A stretch of DNA of 60,090 nt from Clostridia bacterium (lineage in GTDB: Bacteria; Bacillota; Clostridia; Oscillospirales; CAG-272): positions 1 to 60,090 of the forward strand of contig JAFVTS010000013.1 in NCBI GenBank assembly GCA_017503105.1, read 5' to 3'. Made by a program: the position numbers and the translations under genes. This document shows positions 17,245 through 24,103 of the stretch, in pieces (position 1 is the first letter of the stretch; each line of letters begins with the position of its first letter). A model generated the notes under the pieces. It was not told the origin of the DNA and searched no databases. It worked only from the letters and a program-made list of their open reading frames with translations.

Positions 17245-17757
17245 TCAAAGCACCAAGGAAGGTGCGGTATAAACTCTTGCCGCAAGCTCCTGATTGAGCA
17301 TATAAAGGCTCTTGGGATCGGAGCCGAAGAGCTCCATCTTGGTTATCATATCGTTAGCGTTCGTTTCCTCCTCGCCCTGCTCCTTTACGAACCAATCGAG
17401 GAACTGCATAGTTCTGAAATCTCTGACGTCGTACGCCGCGCCGTATATATCGTTGATAAGCGAGGTGACGTACTGCTCGTGCTCAAGACCCGCCTTAAGG
17501 ACGTCCATATGGCAGGTGAAGACCTTATCGGGCTTAGCTATCGCCTCAAGAGTCACGGGCATATTTTCGTTTTGAAGATAAGTATAGAAGAGCATCGCGT
17601 GATCTCTCTCCTCTTCGGCTTGGATCTTATACCAATTTGCAAAGCCGTCAAGACCCGCAGCCTTAAAATAATTTGAAAAATCAAGGTAGAGATACGCGGA
17701 ATAAAACTCCTTGTTGATCTGTTGATTTAAAAGCTGATGTACCTTATTATTTAACAC
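17245..17757 (-). CDS. Bacterial non-heme ferritin
   Basis: 170 residues forming a four-helix bundle. Ferroxidase-site residues are visible: Glu17 in NKEFYSAYLYLDFSNYF, EEERDHA near residues 48-54, and the EQGEEE segment near residue 126. The N terminus begins LNNKVHQLLNQQINKEFYSA, as in FtnA-type ferritins. It oxidises and stores iron, removing Fe2+ that would react with peroxide. The start is GTG inside CCCCGTGTTAA, with GGAGG 9 nt upstream. It sits between superoxide reductase and rubredoxin in the oxidative-stress operon. Confidence 0.95.
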   Translation of the reverse strand: MLNNKVHQLLNQQINKEFYSAYLYLDFSNYFKAAGLDGFANWYKIQAEEERDHAMLFYTYLQNENMPVTLEAIAKPDKVFTCHMDVLKAGLEHEQYVTSLINDIYGAAYDVRDFRTMQFLDWFVKEQGEEETNANDMITKMELFGSDPKSLYMLNQELAARVYTAPSLVL

Positions 17758-17773
17758 GGGGTGGTTCCTCCTA

Positions 17774-18154
17774 TTATATTTCTGCCTTCCAAAGGCCGTG
17801 AAGATTACAGTATGCGTAAACCGCTACGGGCTTTTCGTCGCAAAGGGCAAACGTAACCGTAGGCTCGGTATCGGGTGCCAGACACTTGCGCTGACCGCCC
17901 TTGTCGGTCTCAAGATACACCCACTCGATGCTGTGCTCCTTCGTCATAGGATGGGGCACCGAGCCGACGGTGACCTTTACCGTGCTTTCACCGACGCTTA
18001 CCACGGGAATATGCTTTTCACGACTTGCCTCAACGACACCCGCCTCAAGCTTCGTCATCTTCTGCCCGCAGCATACGAGGGGCACGCCCGCGTTGTGGAT
18101 CATTCCAACGATGTTTCCGCAATGCTCGCAAATAAAGAATTTAGTTTCACTCAT
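17774..18154 (-). CDS. dfx: Desulfoferrodoxin (two-iron superoxide reductase)
   Basis: 126 residues. The N-terminal desulforedoxin-type centre I has Cys9, Cys12, Cys28 and Cys29. The catalytic centre II has His48, His68, His74, Cys116 and His119 in the expected order. The enzyme reduces superoxide to peroxide without making oxygen, using electrons from rubredoxin. It is 33 nt downstream of the flavodiiron gene and 16 nt upstream of ferritin, in one operon. GGAGG lies upstream of the ATG. Confidence 0.96.
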   Translation of the reverse strand: MSETKFFICEHCGNIVGMIHNAGVPLVCCGQKMTKLEAGVVEASREKHIPVVSVGESTVKVTVGSVPHPMTKEHSIEWVYLETDKGGQRKCLAPDTEPTVTFALCDEKPVAVYAYCNLHGLWKAEI

Positions 18155-18187
18155 AATTATTGACCTCCAAAATTATTTTTATTTAAA

Positions 18188-19978
18188 TTATTTTATCTTT
18201 TCAAAATCAGAAGCACCGTGCTTGCAAAGGGGACAAACGAAGTCATCGGGAAGCTCCTCTTCCTCGTGCACGTATCCGCAGACCGTGCAGACCCATCCGC
18301 GCTTGCCGTCCGTTTCGGGCTTGGGCTTGACGTTTGCGTGGTAATAAGAGTACGTCATAGTTTCGCGGTCCGAGATAACTCTTGCCTCAGTGACGGAGCA
18401 GATGAACATTCCGTGAGTTTCAAGATCAACGTAGCTTTCCACGGAGAGCGACATAAACGAATTTATATATCTTGGCAAGAATACAAGACCGTTATCGGAG
18501 CGCAGCGGCTCGCATTCCGCGAACTTATCCACGTTTCTTCCGCTGACAAATCCGAACTTTTCGAAAACGGAAAACGGAGCGTCGACGGTAAGACAGTTTA
18601 TATTCATCTTTCCCGTTTGTTTTATTATATGGTGCGAATAGTTTTCTTTGTTTATCGTTACTGCAATTCTGTTAGGCACGCTCGTTACCTGCGTTACGGT
18701 GTTGACGATAAGACCGTTATCGCGCTTACCGTCGTTCGAAGTTACAACGTAAAGTCCGTAACCGATATTGAAGAGCGCGGTAAGATCGTTTTTGTTCGCC
18801 GTTTCGTCCTGCCTTGCAAGATACTCACGGCAAAGCTCCTCGGTAAGAGCGTCTATTTGCGACACGCTTTCCGAATTAAGGGCGGAAAGTATCTTGACCG
18901 TGGTCTCCGTGTAGGTGATGTTTTTTGCTCCCTCAAGCATAGAGCGCATGACCTTTGCGGCAAGAGGCGCCCAGCTGCCGTTTTCTATAAGGGCTACGGT
19001 GCGGTTCTTAAACCCGCGCTCGGTCAGATGAACTATATAATCTCTCATATGCGGGAAAATTTCCGCGTTATAAGTAGTGGTGGCGAGAACGAGCTTGCTG
19101 AAGCGGAACGCATCCGCGACCGCCTCTGCCGTATCGCATCTGGCAAGGTCGTGAACGACGACCCTCGGAGCACCCGAAGCGCGAAGCTTATCCGCCAAAG
19201 AGAGGACCGCCTTTCTCGTGTTTCCGTAAACCGAGGTATAAGCGATAACTATACCGTCCTCCTCGGGCTGATAGCTCGACCAAGTATTGTAAAGACCAAG
19301 GTAGTAGCCGAGGTTTTCTTTAAGAACGGGACCGTGGAGCGGGCAGATGGCGGATATATCAAGACCTGCCGCTTTTTTGAGAAGAGCTTGGACCTGTGCT
19401 CCGTATTTTCCGACGATACCTATATAATATCTTCTCGCCTCGTCTGCCCAGGGCTCGTCGACGTCAAGAGCGCCGAATTTTCCGAACCCGTCAGCCGAAA
19501 AGAGTATTTTGTCAGTAGTGTCGTAGGTCACGATGACCTCGGGCCAATGAACCATCGGTGCCGTAACGAAGGTGAGCTTATGAGAACCGAGATCCAGCGT
19601 ATCTCCCTCTCCCACGACGATCCTCTTATCTGAAAAATCGGTACCAAAGAAGTTGTTCATCATAGAGAACGCCTTTGCGGATGAAACTATAACGGCGTCG
19701 GGGTAAGCCTTGACGAAGGTTTGGATATTCGCCGAATGATCGGGCTCCATATGCTGTACTATAAGATAATCGGGCTTGCGTGCGCCAAGCTCGCCCTGAA
19801 GGTTATCGAGCCACTCGTGCGTGAACGCCGCATCTACCGTATCCATTACCGCTATTCTTTCATCTATGATGACGTAAGAATTGTACGCTATTCCGTTGGG
19901 AACGGAATACTGCCCTTCGAAGAGGTCGATCTTATGATCGTTTACGCCGATATATTTTACGTCTTTGGTAATTTGCAT
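18188..19978 (-). CDS. Four-domain flavodiiron protein: MBL diiron, flavodoxin, flavin reductase, rubredoxin
   Basis: 596 residues. Residues 1-240 form the metallo-beta-lactamase-like diiron domain with ligands His76, Glu78, Asp80, His144, Asp163 and His215. Residues ~243-385 are a flavodoxin domain (IVIAYTSVYGNTRKAV). Residues ~398-550 form a flavin-reductase domain that includes YGLYVVTSNDG. Residues 560-596 are a rubredoxin with Cys564, Cys567, Cys582 and Cys585. Flavodiiron proteins reduce O2 to water or NO to N2O. Fusion of both electron-delivery modules could let it draw directly on NAD(P)H. It is the first gene of the stress operon; its -35 box lies over the end of the upstream Fe-S gene. 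Confidence 0.95.
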   Translation of the reverse strand: MQITKDVKYIGVNDHKIDLFEGQYSVPNGIAYNSYVIIDERIAVMDTVDAAFTHEWLDNLQGELGARKPDYLIVQHMEPDHSANIQTFVKAYPDAVIVSSAKAFSMMNNFFGTDFSDKRIVVGEGDTLDLGSHKLTFVTAPMVHWPEVIVTYDTTDKILFSADGFGKFGALDVDEPWADEARRYYIGIVGKYGAQVQALLKKAAGLDISAICPLHGPVLKENLGYYLGLYNTWSSYQPEEDGIVIAYTSVYGNTRKAVLSLADKLRASGAPRVVVHDLARCDTAEAVADAFRFSKLVLATTTYNAEIFPHMRDYIVHLTERGFKNRTVALIENGSWAPLAAKVMRSMLEGAKNITYTETTVKILSALNSESVSQIDALTEELCREYLARQDETANKNDLTALFNIGYGLYVVTSNDGKRDNGLIVNTVTQVTSVPNRIAVTINKENYSHHIIKQTGKMNINCLTVDAPFSVFEKFGFVSGRNVDKFAECEPLRSDNGLVFLPRYINSFMSLSVESYVDLETHGMFICSVTEARVISDRETMTYSYYHANVKPKPETDGKRGWVCTVCGYVHEEEELPDDFVCPLCKHGASDFEKIK

Positions 19979-20018
19979 TTTTTTACTCCAATCCGGTGCA
20001 TTATATAATTATATGTAA

Positions 20019-20047
20019 AGTATAGCACAAATTTCGCCGTCAGTCAA
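20019..20047 (-). promoter_or_regulatory. Promoter of the flavodiiron/superoxide reductase operon
   Basis: Minus-strand TTGACT (complement of 20042-20047) and TATACT (complement of 20019-20024), 17-nt spacer. The -35 box overlaps the stop codon of the upstream Fe-S protein gene. Confidence 0.7.
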
Positions 20048-20741
20048 GTATTTTTCCGTCAGTTGATACGGTAATTACCTGCCAAGGAATAAATTTTCCA
20101 CTTTCCGTAAGAGCTCTTCTGACCGAGTTCTCAAGTCCTGCGCAACAAGGCACCTCCATACGGACTATCTTTACGCTCTTTATATTGTTCCTCGCAATGA
20201 TTTGCGTAAGCTTTTCTGCATAATCGCCCGAGTCAAGCTTCGGGCACCCGATGAGGGTCACGTGCGAGCGCATAAAGTCGCTGTGGAAATTTCCGTAGGC
20301 GTAAGCCGTACAGTCCGCCGCGATAAGAAGGTTCGCGTTTTCGAAATACGGGGCATTCGTGGGAACGAGCTTGATCTGGCAGGGCCACTGCATAAGCTGG
20401 CTTTGGACGGACGAGGGCTTTTGCGATACGCTCTGACGATCTCTTTCAAAGAGCCTTGAGCGCGTCCCCGGGCAGGCGCAGGGAGATTTTTTCACTTCCA
20501 CGTGCGCTTTCTTTGCCGCCTCGACTGCCGCTCCGTCGTAAGAGGGAGCCTCGCGCATCTCAAAGCTTATCGCGTCCGTCGGGCACGCAGGCAGACAATC
20601 ACCGAGTCCGTCGCAAAAATCCTCTCTTGCCAGGCGCGCCTTCCCTTCGTGCATCTCTATCGCTCCCTCGTGACACGCGCCAACGCAAGCGCCGCATCCG
20701 TTGCACTTTTCTTCATCTATTTTTATAATTTTTCTTAACAC
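20040..20741 (-). CDS. 4Fe-4S ferredoxin-domain protein (Crp/Hcp-associated type)
   Basis: 233 residues. The N-terminal ferredoxin domain has a full first motif (Cys13, 16, 19, 23) and an atypical second motif CDGLGDCLPACP (Cys43, 49, 53), in which the middle Cys is Leu. The C-terminal part, with CPGTRSR, IAADCTAYAYGNFHSDF, IGCPKLDSGDY and RMEVPCCAG, resembles a clostridial family I know from neighbourhoods of hybrid-cluster protein and Crp/Fnr regulators; I cannot verify that here. It probably serves redox or nitrosative-stress electron transfer. The start is GTG in CCCGTGTTAAG with GGAGG upstream, 33 nt after the D-lactate dehydrogenase gene. Confidence 0.82.
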   Translation of the reverse strand: MLRKIIKIDEEKCNGCGACVGACHEGAIEMHEGKARLAREDFCDGLGDCLPACPTDAISFEMREAPSYDGAAVEAAKKAHVEVKKSPCACPGTRSRLFERDRQSVSQKPSSVQSQLMQWPCQIKLVPTNAPYFENANLLIAADCTAYAYGNFHSDFMRSHVTLIGCPKLDSGDYAEKLTQIIARNNIKSVKIVRMEVPCCAGLENSVRRALTESGKFIPWQVITVSTDGKILD

Positions 20742-20774
20742 GGGTACCCTCCTTTTAATTTAAAGCACTTATCT

Positions 20775-21809
20775 TTAAAAGCATTTTCCGCTTTTGCAAT
20801 CCTCGGCAGAGCCGCATCTGAAGCACAGCTCGTTTTCGCACTGCCCTCTTTCAAAGAAGGTCTTGATGTTTCCGACCGTCGTTTCCGCTATGTTGGAAAG
20901 AGCCTCCTCGGTAAGGAACGCCTGGTGTGAGGTGACGATGACGTTGGGCATCGAAATGAGCCTTGCAAGCGTGTCGTCCTCGATTATATGACCCGAAAAA
21001 TCCTCGAAGAAGATATCGGACTCCTCTTCGTAAACGTCAAGGCACGCGGCGCCGACCTTACGGGACTTGATTCCCGAAAGAAGAGCCTCAGCGTCCACAA
21101 GCGCTCCGCGCGACGTGTTGAGTATTACGACTCCGCGCTTGCATTTTTCTATTGCCTCTGCGTCTATGACGTGATACGTTTCTTCGGTAAGGGGGCAATG
21201 GAGCGATATTATATCGCTGTTTCTGAAAAGCTCGTCAAGCCCTACGTACCTTATCTTATCACCGTCGGCAAGCCCGTCGATCGGAAATTTATCGTATGCC
21301 AGGACCTTCATTCCAAAGCCGCGGCATATATCTATAAACACTCTTCCTATCCTGCCCGTGCCTATGACCCCGACAGTCTTGCCGTGAAGGTCGAAGCCCG
21401 TCATTCCCGCGAGGCTGAAATTGAAATCTCTCGTTCTTATATAAGCCTTGTGTATTCTTCTTATGGAAGTGAGAAGCATTGCCATCGTGTGCTCCGCTAC
21501 GGCGTAGGGCGAATACGCGGGAACTCTCAGGACGTGAACCCTTCCGAAGGCGTGCTTCATATCCACGTTGTTGAAGCCCGCGCATCTGAGCGCGACGACT
21601 TTGACTCCCATTTCGTAAAGGCGGTCTATCACCGCGGCGTTCACGGTGTCGTTCACAAAAACGCACACTCCGTCGTAGCCTGCGGCAAGCTCTACGGTGT
21701 CCTCGTTAAGCTTGGTTTCAAAATATTTGAATTTTATGCCGTTTTCGCCGCCGTATTTTTCAAAGGACGGCTTGTCGTACGGCTTTGCGTCAAAGAATGC
21801 AAATTTCAT
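20775..21809 (-). CDS. D-2-hydroxyacid dehydrogenase, D-lactate dehydrogenase-like, with Cys-rich tail
   Basis: 344 residues. The NAD-binding GTGRIG is at 150-155, with catalytic Arg234 in NTSRGALVD, Glu263 and His295. The sequence is closest in feel to fermentative D-lactate dehydrogenase (LdhA), which reduces pyruvate to D-lactate and reoxidises NADH. Residues 324-343 form an unusual C-terminal extension with five cysteines (Cys324, 329, 332, 338, 343) that the normal enzyme lacks. It precedes the Fe-S protein gene and is divergent from a Crp/Fnr gene across a region with a Rex-like palindrome. Confidence 0.88.
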   Translation of the reverse strand: MKFAFFDAKPYDKPSFEKYGGENGIKFKYFETKLNEDTVELAAGYDGVCVFVNDTVNAAVIDRLYEMGVKVVALRCAGFNNVDMKHAFGRVHVLRVPAYSPYAVAEHTMAMLLTSIRRIHKAYIRTRDFNFSLAGMTGFDLHGKTVGVIGTGRIGRVFIDICRGFGMKVLAYDKFPIDGLADGDKIRYVGLDELFRNSDIISLHCPLTEETYHVIDAEAIEKCKRGVVILNTSRGALVDAEALLSGIKSRKVGAACLDVYEEESDIFFEDFSGHIIEDDTLARLISMPNVIVTSHQAFLTEEALSNIAETTVGNIKTFFERGQCENELCFRCGSAEDCKSGKCF

Positions 21810-21827
21810 TTTTATTTTCCTTACACC

Positions 21828-21856
21828 TTGATTTTCTGAATTTATTATAGTATAAT
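21828..21856 (+). promoter_or_regulatory. Promoter of the Crp/Fnr gene
   Basis: TTGATT (21828-21833) and TATAAT (21851-21856) with a 17-nt spacer, 43 nt before the TTG start. Confidence 0.7.
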
Positions 21857-21870
21857 TGAATCAAAAAATA

Positions 21871-21886
21871 TGTTGATTTTTCAACA
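21871..21886. promoter_or_regulatory. Palindromic operator, Rex-like
   Basis: TGTTGATTTTTCAACA is a perfect 6-4-6 palindrome. It matches the Rex consensus TGTTAA-N4-TTAACA at 10 of 12 positions. It lies 15-30 nt downstream of the -10 box and directly before the ribosome site of the Crp/Fnr gene, where a bound repressor would block transcription. It also faces the divergent D-lactate dehydrogenase gene, a classic Rex target. Autoregulation by the Crp/Fnr protein is an alternative. Confidence 0.6.
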
Positions 21887-21899
21887 AAAGGAGATTTTT

Positions 21900-22559
21900 T
21901 TGAAAAAATATTTGGAAATTCTGAGAAAATGCCCCCTTTTTTTCGGAATAGAGGACGAAAGTCTTATAAAAATGCTCGATTGCCTTGGGGCGAGAGTTGA
22001 GAGCTTTGATAAAAAATATACCGTCTTTGCCGAGGGCACGCCTGCGAAGTATATAGGAATAGTTTTGTCAGGCTCGGTGAAGATAATTCAAATAGATTAT
22101 TACGGAAACAGAAGCATTCTTTCTTCGGTTTTCCCGTCGGAGATGTTCGCCGAGGCTTTTGCGTGCGCAAACACGAGGTCTATGCCCGTCAGCGCGGTAG
22201 CCGACGAGATGAGCGAGATAATGTTCATCGACTGCGATCACATACTGCACACCTGTCAGAACAACTGCGGATTTCACCAGCAGCTCATATATAATTTAAT
22301 GAAGGATCTTGCGAACAAGACCCTTATGTTCCATCAGAGAATCGAGATCACCTCAAAGAGGACGACGCGAGAAAAATTACTTACGTATCTTTCCATTCAG
22401 GCAAAGAGCGCGGAGTCGTCGGTCTTTGATATACCCTACGACCGTCAGGAGCTTGCGGACTTCCTTGAGGTTGAAAGAAGCGGGCTTTCCTCCGAGATAG
22501 GAAAGCTCGTCAAGGAAGGCGTCATCAAAAACAAAAAGAACCAATTTGAAATACTTTAA
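21900..22559 (+). CDS. Crp/Fnr-family transcriptional regulator
   Basis: 219 residues from a TTG start, chosen because AAAGGAG is 6 nt upstream; the earlier ATG at 21870 lies just ahead of the palindromic operator and has no ribosome site. The N-terminal cyclic-nucleotide-binding-like beta roll (KYTVFAEGTPAKYIGIVLSG and following) is joined to a C-terminal winged helix (DIPYDRQELADFLEVERSGL). Several cysteines (RKCP, MLDCLG, AFACAN, HTCQNNC) might sense redox or NO, but no standard Fnr cluster motif is evident. It probably controls the divergent lactate dehydrogenase/Fe-S genes and perhaps the stress operon. Confidence 0.87.
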   Translation: MKKYLEILRKCPLFFGIEDESLIKMLDCLGARVESFDKKYTVFAEGTPAKYIGIVLSGSVKIIQIDYYGNRSILSSVFPSEMFAEAFACANTRSMPVSAVADEMSEIMFIDCDHILHTCQNNCGFHQQLIYNLMKDLANKTLMFHQRIEITSKRTTREKLLTYLSIQAKSAESSVFDIPYDRQELADFLEVERSGLSSEIGKLVKEGVIKNKKNQFEIL

Positions 22560-22570
22560 AGGTGGAAACT

Positions 22571-23392
22571 ATGAGAAAATTCGAAGGAATACTGATCTGC
22601 ACGGATCTTGACGGAACGCTTTTAAGAAATGACAAGAGCGTGTCTTCCAAAAACCTTGACGCCATTGAATATTTCAAATCCGAGGGCGGTGCTTTCACGT
22701 TTATAACGGGCAGAATGCCCCACTCCTGCCGCAAAATATACGAGACCTTAAAACCGAACGTTCCGTTTGGTTGCATCAACGGCGGAGGAATTTACGATCA
22801 TATTAAGGGCGAATACGTATGGACGAAAGCTCTTGATCCGACTGCAACAGAGCTCGTCAGACACGTTGACAAAGCGCTTCTCGGAATCGGCATCGAAGTC
22901 TGCACGTTTGACAAGATCTATTTCTCGCGAGATAACGAGGCCACGGAAAACGTCAGAAAGGTTACGGGATGTCCGCATATCGTCAAAGATTACGAAGACG
23001 TTGACGAGCCGATAGCAAAGGTCATTTTCGCAGATACTGACGAAGAGAGGCTTTTGCAAGCGGCAAAAATATTACGCGAGCACCCACGCTCTGACGAGTT
23101 TGATTTTATACGCTCCGAACTCACGCTCTACGAAATACTGCCGAAGGGCATAAGCAAGGGCAACGTGCTCACGAAGCTTGCAGAGCACCTTAATATTCCG
23201 ATGAGCAAGACCGTAGCGCTCGGGGATTATAACAACGACGTTTCTATGATCCGTGCAGCAGGGCTCGGTATTGCGGTCTCAAACGCGAGCGAAGAAGCTC
23301 TTCGCGCCGCTGACATCGTCACCGTCAGCAACGACGAGGACGCCGTCGCGCGAGTTATAAACGAATTAGAAACAGGCAAGATAAAAATTTAA
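22571..23392 (+). CDS. Cof-type HAD-superfamily phosphatase
   Basis: 273 residues. HAD motif I is CTDLDGTLL (nucleophile and acid Asp), motif II is FITGR, motif III is the Lys in KGISKGNVL, and motif IV is LGDYNNDVSMI. The long C2-type cap between motifs II and III marks the Cof/YidA subfamily, which dephosphorylates sugar phosphates and related metabolites. The ATG at 22571 is preferred over the GTG nine bases earlier because GGTGG then lies at proper spacing. It follows the Crp/Fnr gene by 11 nt and may be cotranscribed with it. Confidence 0.9.
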   Translation: MRKFEGILICTDLDGTLLRNDKSVSSKNLDAIEYFKSEGGAFTFITGRMPHSCRKIYETLKPNVPFGCINGGGIYDHIKGEYVWTKALDPTATELVRHVDKALLGIGIEVCTFDKIYFSRDNEATENVRKVTGCPHIVKDYEDVDEPIAKVIFADTDEERLLQAAKILREHPRSDEFDFIRSELTLYEILPKGISKGNVLTKLAEHLNIPMSKTVALGDYNNDVSMIRAAGLGIAVSNASEEALRAADIVTVSNDEDAVARVINELETGKIKI

Positions 23393-23408
23393 AGAGAGTG
23401 CACTGAAA

Positions 23409-24020
23409 ATGATAAAAAACGTAATTTTTGATTTCGGTCAGGTGCTCGTGCACTTTGAGCCTTCCTATATGGTAAGAAAATACGTAACGGACGAGTCCGA
23501 CGCCCGTCTTCTCGAAGAGGTCGTTTTCGACCGACTTTATTGGGACGGGCTTGACGCGGGAACCGTAAGCGACGCCGAGGTGATAGGGGCTTGCAAGGAC
23601 AGAATTCCCGAGAGACTTTGGGACGACGTAGAAAAAATATATTACAATTGGATATATAACATTCCCGAGATCGAAGGTATGAGAGAGCTTATAAAAGCCC
23701 TGAAAACTCGACACGGGGTGGGGCTTTACCTGCTTTCGAACATTTCTGTATATTTTGCCGAGCACGCAGAAGAGATACCGATACTGAGCCTTTTCGACGG
23801 ATGCGTATTTTCCGCCGTATGCGGAAAAACCAAGCCCTCGCGAGAGATATTCGAGCATATCACGAGCACCTATTCCCTTTTGCCCGAGGAATGCGTTTTC
23901 ATTGACGACAACGAAAAGAACATACGGGGCGCCGAAGAATTCGGAATAAAAGCCGTTCTTTTTGACGGCAACACGGAAAAGCTCGCTCAAGAATTAGAAA
24001 GTATGCTGAATAAAAAATAA
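23409..24020 (+). CDS. HAD-IA family hydrolase
   Basis: 203 residues. Motif I is VIFDFGQVLVHF, with FG in place of the second Asp region as in YihX-type HAD proteins. Motif II is LLSNIS, motif III is KTKPSREIFE, and motif IV is CVFIDDNEKNI. The helical C1 cap lies between motifs I and II. YihX-type enzymes act on alpha-glucose-1-phosphate or similar metabolites; the exact substrate is unknown. It starts 16 nt after the upstream HAD gene with a weak ribosome site, so coupling is likely. A perfect terminator follows. Confidence 0.87.
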   Translation: MIKNVIFDFGQVLVHFEPSYMVRKYVTDESDARLLEEVVFDRLYWDGLDAGTVSDAEVIGACKDRIPERLWDDVEKIYYNWIYNIPEIEGMRELIKALKTRHGVGLYLLSNISVYFAEHAEEIPILSLFDGCVFSAVCGKTKPSREIFEHITSTYSLLPEECVFIDDNEKNIRGAEEFGIKAVLFDGNTEKLAQELESMLNKK

Positions 24021-24060
24021 CAAAAAATCTTCCGTGTTAATTGACACGGAAGATTTTTTG
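24021..24060 (+). terminator. Strong terminator overlapped by the next promoter
   Basis: Seventeen bases at 24021-24037 pair perfectly with 24044-24060 (core ATCTTCCGTGT / ACACGGAAGAT), loop of six, ending in TTTTTT. Confidence 0.9.
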
Positions 24061-24069
24061 TTGTATACT
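24041..24069 (+). promoter_or_regulatory. Promoter of the GH116 gene inside the terminator hairpin
   Basis: TTGACA (24041-24046) and TATACT (24064-24069), 17-nt spacer. The -35 box and spacer occupy the loop and 3' arm of the preceding terminator. Confidence 0.72.
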
Positions 24070-24103
24070 ACAAATATAATAGAATTTTGAAAGGAAAGGC
24101 GCT

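Noticed and set aside
18218-19633. 471-codon ORF antisense to the flavodiiron gene
   Set aside because: It is the mirror reading of a strongly supported gene, with no ribosome site or domain; long antisense frames are common here because of codon bias.
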